Shown here in pieces: positions 7,930-16,002 of a stretch of DNA of 64,000 nucleotides; the first letter of the stretch is position 1, and each line of letters opens with the position of its first letter. The stretch lies in contig NZ_BMRC01000002.1 in assembly GCF_014648435.1 (NCBI RefSeq), positions 558,001 to 622,000 of the forward strand. Reading direction: 5' to 3'. The position numbers and the translations under genes were made by a program. Under the pieces are notes generated by a model. The model did not search any database. It was not told the DNA's origin and was given only the letters and a program-made list of their open reading frames with translations. The DNA comes from Nonomuraea spiralis (GTDB lineage: Bacteria > Actinomycetota > Actinomycetes > Streptosporangiales > Streptosporangiaceae).

Positions 7930-9357
7930 CAGCTCGTCGAGGGCGTCGCGCAGGTGCCCGAGCAGGGACCACACGTCCTCCAGCCGCTCGGGGCAGGCCA
8001 CGATGCCGAAGTCGAGCATGCCGTCGTAGGAGAAACAGGTGATGTTCACCCCGCCGGACACGTCGGTCAGCACCGACAGCGGGTAGTAGGCCAGCACCCT
8101 GGCGCCGCACATGTACAGCGGGAACTGCGGGCCCGGCACGTTGCTGATGATCAGGTTGATCGGCGGGAACACCGACCCGGCCAGCCGGAAGATCGCCGGG
8201 GTGGCCAGGCTCGTGACCGGCGCGGGCAGCAGCGAGCACAACTCGCCGAGCCAGCTCGCCGGCGCGACGGCGAAGCGCCGCTTGGCCCTGCTCATGGTCT
8301 CGCCGACCGCCCGCAGCCGTTCCCTGGCGTCGGCCACGTTCGTCGGTACGGGCGCCACCATGGCCGAGATCTGGTTGCCGACCACGTCCTTGGCCCGGCC
8401 CGTACGCACCGCCACGGGCACCCCGACCACCAGCGGCTCCTCCGGCAGCGCGTCCCGTTCCTCCAGCCAGGACCGCAGCGCCGAGGCGCACAGCGTCATC
8501 ACCACGTCGTTGACGCTGACGTCGCCGGCCTTGGAGATCTTCTTGACCTCCTTCAGCGGCACCGACCCGAACGAGAGATCCCGCCGCGCGCTGATCGGCC
8601 CGTTGAACGGCGTACGCGGCGCGGTCAGCCCCGGCAGCTCCGGCAGCTCGGGCCGCCGCTGCTGGTCGCCCGTCACGAGCCGGGCCGCCCTGGCGATCAT
8701 CTTCGCGCCGGGCAGCGCGCCGGCCAGCGGGATCGCGTCGAGGTCGCCCGCGGCCCTGATCGCCGACCGGGCGGCCAGCACCGGATGGGCGACCGACCGT
8801 ACGGCGGCGCCGGCCAGCATCTCCACCAGGCCGGGCGCGTCCTGCGCGGGCGGCGCCGGGCGCGGACCCCGCTCCCGGGCCCCCTCTGGGCTCAGGTCGA
8901 GCAGGGTCGCCAGGGTCTCCGCGCCCGACACGCCGTCGATGGCCGCGTGGTGCACCTTCGTGTAGACCGCGACCCGGTCGCCGGCCAGCCCCGTGATCAG
9001 GTGCATCTCCCACAGCGGGCGGGACCGGTCGAGCCTGCGCTCGTGGATCGCGGCCACCGCCCCGGCCAGCGCCTCGTCGTCGCCGGGCGCCGGCAGCGCC
9101 GTCTCGAACAGGTGGTTGGCGAGGTCGAAGGCCGGATCGGCACTCCAGTAGGGACGGTCGAGCCCGAACGGCACCTCGGTCAGGCGCAGGCTCAGCGCGG
9201 GGGAGAGGTGGACGCGGTCGAGCAGCAGCTCGGCCAGCGCGTCCCGGTGCACAGTGCCGCCGGAGGAGTCGAGGATCGCCAGCCCGGCCACGTGGGCCGC
9301 GGTGGTCTCGGACTCCAGGTGGAGGAACTGGGCGTCCAACGGGCTCAGCTGGCGCAT
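7867..9357 (-). CDS. Wax ester synthase/diacylglycerol acyltransferase (WS/DGAT)
   Basis: A 496-residue O-acyltransferase that joins acyl-CoA to diacylglycerol or a fatty alcohol at the membrane face. The catalytic HHxxxDG motif is HHAAIDG, near residue 137. The N-terminus MRQLSPLDAQFLHLES and the later NLIISNVPGP segment are typical of actinobacterial family members, and the length is usual. It probably makes storage lipid. It overlaps the convergent TetR gene by 63 bp at its 3' end. No operon partner is present. Confidence 0.92.
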   Translation of the reverse strand: MRQLSPLDAQFLHLESETTAAHVAGLAILDSSGGTVHRDALAELLLDRVHLSPALSLRLTEVPFGLDRPYWSADPAFDLANHLFETALPAPGDDEALAGAVAAIHERRLDRSRPLWEMHLITGLAGDRVAVYTKVHHAAIDGVSGAETLATLLDLSPEGARERGPRPAPPAQDAPGLVEMLAGAAVRSVAHPVLAARSAIRAAGDLDAIPLAGALPGAKMIARAARLVTGDQQRRPELPELPGLTAPRTPFNGPISARRDLSFGSVPLKEVKKISKAGDVSVNDVVMTLCASALRSWLEERDALPEEPLVVGVPVAVRTGRAKDVVGNQISAMVAPVPTNVADARERLRAVGETMSRAKRRFAVAPASWLGELCSLLPAPVTSLATPAIFRLAGSVFPPINLIISNVPGPQFPLYMCGARVLAYYPLSVLTDVSGGVNITCFSYDGMLDFGIVACPERLEDVWSLLGHLRDALDELLAEGVGDEFCDGVGVDLVTG

Positions 9358-9500
9358 CGTGCTCTCCCCTTTCCGTCGTGCGGCAAGCCTCGCACGATGT
9401 CATTTCCGTAACGTTTCCGCGAAAGTCTTTCAGATGAAATCCACAGCTACGGACCACGTTTCGGTGAATGTCCAGCTCAGCCGGGATCGGTGACAGTTAC

Positions 9501-10574
9501 CTATCCGTTGACCACCTCGACCGGATGCCGGACGACCGCGTCGAAGGAGTAGCCGAAGGGGTGCTTGGGCGTGCGAAGGGGCTGTGTGGCGCCGGTCTCG
9601 TCGGTGGCCCTGGCCATCAGCACGGCGGGCCCGGTGTGCCGCGGCGCCCATTGGACGTGCCAGGGCAACCAGGCCCCGACCAGGTGCGGGCCGTGGTGTT
9701 CGGCCAGGTGCCAGGTGGCCCCGCCGTCGAAGCTGACCTCGACCTTGACGATCCGGCCGCGTCCCGACCACGACCGGCCGCGCAACACGTGCGGGCCCGG
9801 CCGGCCGCGCCAGGCGTGCGGGCCGCGGATCGGCAGCCGGGCGTCCCAGGGCAGTTCGAACGCGCTCTTGACCGGCTGCGCCGCGACGTCCCGGTAGAAG
9901 ACGGTGTTCCACGGCGTGAACATCCTGCTGGTCGACACCTCGATGTCGCCCAGCCATTTGATGGACGCGATCCCCACCCACCCCGGCACCACCAGCCGGA
10001 CCGGGAACCCGTGGTCGGGCGGCAGCGGGCGGCCGTTCATCCCGTAGGCCACGAGCACGTCGTCCACGGCCTTGGCGACCGGCAGCGGGCGGCGGACGTG
10101 GCCGTAGTGCTCGAAGGGCGCGTCGAGGCCGGTCGGCAGCACGTCCACGGCCTCGGGGCGCAGCCCGGCCTCCTTGAGCAGGTGGCGCAGCGGCACGCCG
10201 CGCCACCTGGCCACGCCGACGGCTCCGAGTCCCCACTGGGCGCCGGGCGCGGGGTCGCCCTGCTGGGTGCCGTAGAAGCCGCGGCCGTTGCCCGCGCACT
10301 CGATCGCCACGTCGTGGGTGCGCGAGGGCATCGACAGCAGCTCGTCGTAGGTGAAGGCACGCGGCCGCAGCAGCCCGGCGCCGTGCAGGTGCAGCTGCCA
10401 GGTGGCGGCGTCGATCAGCGGGGTGGCGGTGTGGTTCCTGACGAAGAAGCGGTCGTTCGGGGTGTGGTAGCCGACCCCGGACATCGCCTCCCATCGCATC
10501 TCGGCGTTGCCGTCGTGCACCCGGAACAGGTGGTCGGGCAGCGGCTTGACGATCGTCGCCGTGACTTGCTTCAT
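9501..10574 (-). CDS. Sulfite oxidase-family molybdopterin oxidoreductase
   Basis: A 357-residue soluble protein with an oxidoreductase molybdopterin domain followed by a Mo-co dimerisation domain. The conserved cysteine that binds molybdenum lies in IECAGNGR, and residues such as RNHT and GFPVRLVVPGWVG match the family. No heme b5 domain and no Tat signal are visible, so it is likely cytoplasmic with an unknown electron acceptor. The ATG at 10574 is preferred over an upstream GTG (10583) because GGAGG sits eight bases before it. Substrate: sulfite or another oxyanion; not decidable here. Confidence 0.88.
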   Translation of the reverse strand: MKQVTATIVKPLPDHLFRVHDGNAEMRWEAMSGVGYHTPNDRFFVRNHTATPLIDAATWQLHLHGAGLLRPRAFTYDELLSMPSRTHDVAIECAGNGRGFYGTQQGDPAPGAQWGLGAVGVARWRGVPLRHLLKEAGLRPEAVDVLPTGLDAPFEHYGHVRRPLPVAKAVDDVLVAYGMNGRPLPPDHGFPVRLVVPGWVGIASIKWLGDIEVSTSRMFTPWNTVFYRDVAAQPVKSAFELPWDARLPIRGPHAWRGRPGPHVLRGRSWSGRGRIVKVEVSFDGGATWHLAEHHGPHLVGAWLPWHVQWAPRHTGPAVLMARATDETGATQPLRTPKHPFGYSFDAVVRHPVEVVNG

Positions 10575-10726
10575 GGGAGCCACCTCCGCAAGACGTATTT
10601 CCTACCTGGAAACCATTTAATCTCCTCGCGCTGTCTTCGCGTGCGCGTCCTTGCCGAATCCCGTCCCGATCGTGGGACCGTTCCAGCCATACCGGGACTT
10701 ACCCAGTGGCACGGGTGCGGCAACCG

Positions 10727-11563
10727 TCACATGCGTACAAGGGTGGCGAAGGGCTCACCAGCGTTGAGGCGGGTGATCAGGTCGAGCAGGCCGGCGCGCC
10801 CGCCGTGCCCGTCCAGCCAGCGGCTCACCTGGCAGGCGGATCGGGCGTACGTGGCGGGGTCGGCGCTCGCGGCCCGCAGCCACTCCTCCAACGTCACCGG
10901 CAAGGGCTGCCCGGACGGCGCCACCAGGCAACGGTCGGGCGCGGACGCGGGAGCGGGCTGCGGGGTCAGGTAACGCGGATCGTCGGCGACCACCACGGCC
11001 AGCCCCTCGTCGAACCACTGCGGGACGGCGGCGGCGGACGTCAGCCTGGCGTGCAGCTCGACATGGGACATCTCATGGGAGGCGATCACCGGGTCGAGGC
11101 CGCGCGGCGAGAGCATCACCGACCGGTTGAGCACCGCGACGCCGCGTTCCCGGCCGCCGCCGATGCGCCGGTAGCAGCTCTCGGTCAGGCAGACGAGCAG
11201 GTCGGGGGAACTGAGGCGGGTGCCGTAGAAGCCGGTGACGCGGCGGGCGGCCTGGTCGGCCACCTCGCGGGCCCGTCCGTGCTGGGCTTCGGTCAGGCCG
11301 TCCTCGACGTGCAGGCCGGGTCGCAGCTCGGTCAGGCCGTAGCAGCCGGGGCAGGTGGTGGCGGCGAGCGAGGGATAGGCCAGGGCGACCCCGCCGACGG
11401 TCGCGGCCAGCACCGCGACCAGGGCGACGAGCAGGATCTTCCACCACCTGCGCCCTCTGCGGGCGCTCCTCCGCCGTGGCGCGGATCCGGTGGCACGGGT
11501 GCCGTCTCCGCCCGCTGGGAAGTCGGCGTTCTGGTCGGCGGGCGGGGGCGTGATCTCGTCCAT
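10727..11563 (-). CDS. Membrane-anchored zinc metallopeptidase-like protein (HExxH)
   Basis: A 278-residue protein with a short basic cytoplasmic N-terminus (RRRSARRGRRWW), one transmembrane helix at about residues 42-62 and an extracytoplasmic domain. HEMSH is an HExxH zinc site, and WFDEGLAVVVADD downstream supplies the third-ligand glutamate in the gluzincin (EGLA) style. Four cysteines (CPGC and CLTESC) suggest disulfides outside the cell. It resembles hypothetical peptidases of the M1/MA clan rather than a named family. The start at 11563 was chosen as the first codon giving a compact N-terminus; a longer form from 11659 is possible. Confidence 0.7.
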   Translation of the reverse strand: MDEITPPPADQNADFPAGGDGTRATGSAPRRRSARRGRRWWKILLVALVAVLAATVGGVALAYPSLAATTCPGCYGLTELRPGLHVEDGLTEAQHGRAREVADQAARRVTGFYGTRLSSPDLLVCLTESCYRRIGGGRERGVAVLNRSVMLSPRGLDPVIASHEMSHVELHARLTSAAAVPQWFDEGLAVVVADDPRYLTPQPAPASAPDRCLVAPSGQPLPVTLEEWLRAASADPATYARSACQVSRWLDGHGGRAGLLDLITRLNAGEPFATLVRM

Positions 11564-11795
11564 CGCCGTCCAAGCTAGCGAAGCCGCGACCTGGCCGCGC
11601 ATGTATGGAGGAATGGGGACGGGCGGGCGCAAGCGGGCGCCTTCTGAGCGATGCGGCAAATGTGATGATTTGTGATGAAAAGTCCGGATTTAAGGGTAGG
11701 GATTCCGGTGGACGCCCGTCCCGCGGAAGGGGAACCCTGTCCTGGGTGCTCGCCGTCGTTCCCGCGTCGAGCACGATGGATCCCCCGCCGAGGCT
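11564..11795. other. Intergenic stretch upstream of the metallopeptidase
   Basis: A region without a convincing gene. It includes an AT-richer patch near 11655-11710 that may hold the promoter of the minus-strand metallopeptidase. I see no clear repeat, RNA or conserved box in it. Short plus-strand ORFs here look random. Confidence 0.4.
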
Positions 11796-11830
11796 CGGGT
11801 GCGGCCCGCGCTGGGTGCGGGCCGCACCCG
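11796..11830 (-). terminator. Strong hairpin terminator after polX
   Basis: A perfect 14-bp stem, CGGGTGCGGCCCGC (11796-11809) with its complement at 11817-11830, and a 7-nt loop. It starts 26 bases downstream of the polX stop at 11856 on the minus strand. It lacks a U-tract, as many actinobacterial terminators do. Confidence 0.75.
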
Positions 11831-11855
11831 ACTCACACCCCAAGCCCGTGTGCGG

Positions 11856-13535
11856 TCAGCGGCCGAGGAAGGTGAGCAGGCGGTCCAGGGGCCAGGTGTT
11901 GATGACGTCGTCGCCGGTCAGCCAGGCCCGCTGGGCGATTCCGACCCCGAACCGCTGGTTGGCCAGGTGGGGGATCGCGTGCGAGTCGCTGTCGATGGAG
12001 AACTTCACCCCGTGGTGCTTGGCCAGCCGCACCAGGTCGGCCGGCAGGTCGGAGCGGTCAGGGTAGGAGTCGATCTCCATCGCCGTGCCGGTACGGGCGG
12101 CGGCGCGGAAGACGGCGTCCCAGTCGGCGTCGACCGACGGCCGCTTGCCGATCTTCCGGGTCGTCGGATGGCCGATAATGTCGACGTACGGGTTGTCGCA
12201 CGCGGCGATGAACCGGCGGGTCATCTCATCCCGTGACATCCCGAAATGGGAGTGGACCGAGGCCACGCACACGTCGAACTCGCGCAGGACCTCGCCCGGC
12301 CAGTCGACCGAGCCGTCGGGCCCGATGTTGAGCTCCGACCCGTGCAGGATGCGCATGGTCGGGTACTTCTTCTGCAGCTCGGCCACCCGCCCGCGCTGCT
12401 CCAGCGCCTTGTCCAGCGTCATGCGCTGCATGGCCAGGTCGGGTGCGTGGTCGGTGACCGCGTAGTAGGCGTAGCCGCGCGCGTGACCGGCGGCCACCAT
12501 GTCCTCCAGCGAGGCGATGCCGTCGGTCAGGTCGGTGTGGGTGTGCAGGTCGCCCTTGAGGTCGGCCAGCTCCACCAGCACGGGCAGCTCCCCGCGCAGC
12601 GCCGCCTTGATCTCACCGCCGTCCTCGCGCATCGGCGGCGGCACGAACTGCATGCCGAGCGCCTCGTAGATGTCCTCTTCCGACTCCGCGGCGATCACCC
12701 GCTCGCCCTCGAACAGGCCGTACTCGGACAACTTCCAGCCCTTCTTCACCGCCATCTCCCTGATGGCCACGTTGTGCTCCTTGGAGCCGGTGAAGTACTG
12801 CATCGCCGCGCCCCACGACCCGGCGGGGATCAGGCGCAGGTCGACCTGTACGCCCGAGGTCGTGCGGATCGAGGTCTTCTTGTCGCCCGCGGCGATCACG
12901 TCGGCGACGTAGGGCTGGGCGCGGAAGTCGGCCATGATCGACTCGGGCGCCACCGCCAGGATGTCGATGTCGCCGATCGTGTCCTTCATCCGCCGCAGCG
13001 ACCCCGCGTACGCGATGCGCTCGGCCTTGAGCGAGCCGATGACCTGCTCGGCCAGGGACATGGCGACGCCGATGTGCACCCGCCGGCCCGCCTGCTCAAG
13101 CTGCTCGATGCCCTTGAGCAGGTTGGCCAGGGTCTTCGGGCCGAGACCCTTGACGCCGTCGAGCCGGCCGGAGGTGATGGCCTCGCCCAGCGCCACCGTG
13201 GAGTCGATGCCGTAGTCCTCGAACAACATGATCGCCGTCTTCGGCCCCAGCGTGGGCACCCGGGTCAGCCGCCGGACACCCTCGGGCACCCGGCCCCGCA
13301 GGTCGTCGAGCTGCCGGAAGCTGCCGCGCTGGAGGAACTCCTCCATCTTCTTGGCGATGGCCTCGCCTACCCCGGGGACGCCGCGCACGTCGACCTCCGA
13401 GATGTCCTCGGGGAACCCGGCGATCGCCTTGGCCGCCTTCTGGTAGCTCCGCACCCGGAAGGCGTCGCCGCCGCTTAGCGCGAACAGCTCCGCGTATTCC
13501 TGCAGCGCCGCCGCCGCCTCCTCATTAGCCCGCAT
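11856..13535 (-). CDS. polX: DNA polymerase X with PHP domain
   Basis: A 559-residue bacterial family X polymerase. It has an N-terminal helix-hairpin-helix region (GVPGVGEAIAKKMEEF, then TLGPKTAIMLFEDYG and GLGPKTLANLL), a nucleotidyltransferase core with GSLRRMKDTIGDIDIL (aspartates of the metal site) and VQVDLRLI, and a C-terminal PHP phosphoesterase with GDLHTHTDLTDG, DHAPDL, GSELNI, SVHSHF and DSDSHAI metal ligands. It fills short gaps in base-excision or end-joining repair and has 3'-5' nuclease activity from the PHP domain. The ATG at 13535 has AGGGGG just upstream. It stands alone between two hairpins. Confidence 0.95.
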   Translation of the reverse strand: MRANEEAAAALQEYAELFALSGGDAFRVRSYQKAAKAIAGFPEDISEVDVRGVPGVGEAIAKKMEEFLQRGSFRQLDDLRGRVPEGVRRLTRVPTLGPKTAIMLFEDYGIDSTVALGEAITSGRLDGVKGLGPKTLANLLKGIEQLEQAGRRVHIGVAMSLAEQVIGSLKAERIAYAGSLRRMKDTIGDIDILAVAPESIMADFRAQPYVADVIAAGDKKTSIRTTSGVQVDLRLIPAGSWGAAMQYFTGSKEHNVAIREMAVKKGWKLSEYGLFEGERVIAAESEEDIYEALGMQFVPPPMREDGGEIKAALRGELPVLVELADLKGDLHTHTDLTDGIASLEDMVAAGHARGYAYYAVTDHAPDLAMQRMTLDKALEQRGRVAELQKKYPTMRILHGSELNIGPDGSVDWPGEVLREFDVCVASVHSHFGMSRDEMTRRFIAACDNPYVDIIGHPTTRKIGKRPSVDADWDAVFRAAARTGTAMEIDSYPDRSDLPADLVRLAKHHGVKFSIDSDSHAIPHLANQRFGVGIAQRAWLTGDDVINTWPLDRLLTFLGR

Positions 13536-13549
13536 GCCCCCTACCTTAG

Positions 13550-13576
13550 GATCTCCGGCCGACAATCCCGGAGATC
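13550..13576 (-). terminator. Hairpin between the aldo/keto reductase and polX
   Basis: A perfect 9-bp stem, GATCTCCGG (13550-13558) with CCGGAGATC (13568-13576), and a 9-nt loop. It follows the minus-strand aldo/keto reductase and lies just before polX, so it probably ends one transcript before the polX promoter or ribosome site. Confidence 0.6.
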
Positions 13577-13587
13577 ACGCCCGGTGA

Positions 13588-14559
13588 TCAGGACTTGACC
13601 TCACGCGGCCGGTACGGCTCCGCCAGGAACTCCAGCTCCTTGTCCGACAACCTCACGTCCAAGGCCGCCACCGCGTCGTCCACGTGCCGGTCCTTGGTGG
13701 CCCCGACGATCGGCGCCGTCACCCCCGGCTGGTGGAGCAGCCAGGCCAGGGCGACCTGGGCCGCCGGCAGCTCCCGGTCGGCGGCGAGCTGCGCGACCCG
13801 GTCGAGGATCCGCCGGTCGTTGTCGGGGTCGTACAGGTGGTCGATGCGCTGGTCGGAGCCGGTCCTGGCGGTCGTCGCGGACGCCGAGCCCGCCCTGGCC
13901 AGCACACCGCGCGCGAGCGGGCTCCACGGGAGCACGCCCACGCCCTGGTCGGCGCAGAGGGGCAACATCTCGCGCTCCTCCTCGCGGTAGATCAGGTTGT
14001 AGTGGTTCTGCATCGAGACGAACCTCGTCCAGCCGTTGGCCTCGGCGACGTACTGGGCCTTGGAGAACTGCCAGGCCCACATGGTGGAGGCGCCGATGTA
14101 GCGGGCGCGGCCCGACCTGACGACCTCGTCCAGCGCCTCCATGGTCTCCTCGATGGGGGTCTCGTCGTCCCACCGGTGGATCTGGTACAAGTCCACATAG
14201 TCGGTGCCGAGCCGTTCGAGCGAGGCGTCGATCGCGGAGAGGATGTGCTTGCGCGACAGGCCCCGGTCGTTGGCTCCCCGGCCCATCGGGAAGTAGACCT
14301 TGGTGGCCAGCACGTAGTCCTCACGGCGGGGGAAGATCCGGCGCAGCACGCTGCCGGTGACGACCTCGCTGTGACCCTGGCTGTAGATGTCGGCGGTGTC
14401 GAAGAACGTCACCCCGGCGTCGGCGGCCCGCCGGACGATCGGCTCGGCCTGTTCCTCCGGCAGGGCCCATTCCTGGCGTGCCGGGTCGCCGTAGCTCATC
14501 ATTCCCAAACAGATGCGAGAAACTTTCAGTCCTGTGGTGCCAAGTCGCATGTAGTCCAT
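13588..14559 (-). CDS. Aldo/keto reductase
   Basis: A 323-residue NADPH-dependent reductase with a TIM-barrel fold. The tetrad residues are visible in FFDTADIY (Asp, Tyr), LATKVYF (Lys) and YQIHRWDD (His). The MRLGTTGLKVSRICLGMMSYG start and C-terminal GATKDRHVDDAVAAL segment are typical of the general AKR group related to YajO/Gfo-like sugar reductases. It has no visible operon partner: it diverges from the sensor kinase gene and is followed by a hairpin. The substrate is unknown. Confidence 0.9.
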   Translation of the reverse strand: MDYMRLGTTGLKVSRICLGMMSYGDPARQEWALPEEQAEPIVRRAADAGVTFFDTADIYSQGHSEVVTGSVLRRIFPRREDYVLATKVYFPMGRGANDRGLSRKHILSAIDASLERLGTDYVDLYQIHRWDDETPIEETMEALDEVVRSGRARYIGASTMWAWQFSKAQYVAEANGWTRFVSMQNHYNLIYREEEREMLPLCADQGVGVLPWSPLARGVLARAGSASATTARTGSDQRIDHLYDPDNDRRILDRVAQLAADRELPAAQVALAWLLHQPGVTAPIVGATKDRHVDDAVAALDVRLSDKELEFLAEPYRPREVKS

Positions 14560-14687
14560 ACCGCAACCTTATGACTTGAATGCACTGGTTAACCCGATGT
14601 AGGGGCGGGCAGTCAGCGTGTCCGGAAGCGGCCTCGGGCTTTACACGAGGCGGCCTCATCAGGTCGATTTGGAGGAACGAGACAACG

Positions 14688-15875
14688 GTGAGCGCACTTG
14701 CCACGCGTAGGATCCCGTCACGACAACCGCATACCGGGGGTGAGGTGGACGCCGCATACCGTGGTCTTGCGCCTCGATTACGTTCCAAAATGCATGTTCT
14801 GGCATCGCCCTTTTGGGCCGGGGGGCTCGGCCTGGTGGCCGGGGGCGTGGGGCTGGCCGTGCCGGTGCAGGCCGGGCTGGCCAGGTCCGGGCTGGTGATC
14901 GAGGGGTCGGTGGCGCTGGCCGTCCTGCTCACGCTGCACGGCAAGTTCGTCATGGAGGCGCCCTCGCGCCGCGCCGGCTCGTGGTGGCTGGTGGCCGTCC
15001 AGGCGTGGCTCACGTACGTGCCGCTGGCGGTTTTCGGGCCTGCCTGGACCCCGGTGTGCGGGTTGCTGGTGGGCGCCCTGCTCGTGGTCGCGGCGCGGAT
15101 CAGGTCGGTCGTGCTGGTGGTGCTGGCCTTGTCGTGCGGGCCGGTTCTGCTGGCCGCGCCGCAGTCGTGGCAGGTCGAGCCCGCGTGGGCCGTGGTCAGC
15201 CCGCTGGTCGGCGTCGTGGAGTTCGCGTTGCTGAGCCTGCTGACCCGGGTGCGCCGGCTGGCGGGGGCCCGTACCGACGTCATGCGGCAGGCGGTGGCGC
15301 TGGAGCGCCGCCGCTTCACCCGCGACCTGCACGACCTGGTCGGGCACCGGCTGACCGTCCTGACGCTGAAGGCGCAGCTCATCCAGCGGCTGGTGGCGGA
15401 GGGGGACGAGAAGGCCCGGCAGGAGGTCACCGAGACGCTGGAGCTCCTGCGTACCCTGTCGGCCGACGTCCGGGCGGTCGCGCACGGCCGCCCGCGCACG
15501 TCCTCGCTGGCCGCCGAGCTGAGTTCGGCGCGGGCGCTGCTGGAGTCGGCGCGGGTGCGCTGCCAGATCAAGGTGTCCTGTCGAGACCTGCGTCCCGATG
15601 TGGAGGAGGCCCTCACGCACGCGCTGCGCGAGGGGGTGACGAACGTGTTGCGGCACGCCGAGGCCGGACAGTGCTGGATCCAGCTGATGGAACGCGACAA
15701 CCTGGTCCGCCTGTCGATCAGGAACGACGGCGTACGTCCGCCGCGCCGCCCGGGGGACGCCGGCCACGGCCTGCTCAACCTGGCCGAACGGGTGTCGGCG
15801 CTGGGTGGCTGGCTGGAGGCGTCCACGTCACGCGGCGGAGAATTCGCTTTCAGTGTTTATGCCCCACGTGTGTAA
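14688..15875 (+). CDS. NarL/DesK-type sensor histidine kinase of the lanthipeptide locus
   Basis: About 395 residues from a GTG with GGAGG upstream (14671-14675, a rather long spacing). An ATG at 14791 is an alternative. Several hydrophobic helices (about residues 38-185) form the membrane part. They are followed by a HisKA_3 dimerisation segment with H215 in FTRDLHDLVGHRLTVLTLK and a C-terminal HATPase with TNVLRHAEA and GHGLLNLAERV. There is no extracellular sensor domain of any size. It precedes lanKC by 127 bp on the same strand. No regulator gene is adjacent, so the LuxR-type response regulator at the other end of the locus is its likely partner. Confidence 0.82.
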   Translation: MSALATRRIPSRQPHTGGEVDAAYRGLAPRLRSKMHVLASPFWAGGLGLVAGGVGLAVPVQAGLARSGLVIEGSVALAVLLTLHGKFVMEAPSRRAGSWWLVAVQAWLTYVPLAVFGPAWTPVCGLLVGALLVVAARIRSVVLVVLALSCGPVLLAAPQSWQVEPAWAVVSPLVGVVEFALLSLLTRVRRLAGARTDVMRQAVALERRRFTRDLHDLVGHRLTVLTLKAQLIQRLVAEGDEKARQEVTETLELLRTLSADVRAVAHGRPRTSSLAAELSSARALLESARVRCQIKVSCRDLRPDVEEALTHALREGVTNVLRHAEAGQCWIQLMERDNLVRLSIRNDGVRPPRRPGDAGHGLLNLAERVSALGGWLEASTSRGGEFAFSVYAPRV

Positions 15876-15912
15876 TTACGTTTTGTGAAAAACACATCAA
15901 GGCCCATTTCAT

Positions 15913-15926
15913 AGCCATATATGGCT
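15913..15926. promoter_or_regulatory. Perfect 14-bp palindrome upstream of lanKC
   Basis: AGCCATATATGGCT is a perfect palindrome in an AT-rich island (15876-15950), about 77 bp before the lanKC start. It is a plausible operator for the response regulator of the locus. A GTTTT/AAAAC mini-hairpin (15880-15893) lies just upstream, after the kinase stop. Confidence 0.5.
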
Positions 15927-16002
15927 AATGTTGAGTGTTACTAGTCCGACCGGCGGCGGGTGCGGCAGGCTCTAACCACACCGCCTCGGAGGGCCGCGCC
16001 AA

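Noticed and set aside
9434-9493. A 19-codon ORF between the WS/DGAT and oxidoreductase genes
   Set aside because: No ribosome site and no recognisable composition; likely chance.
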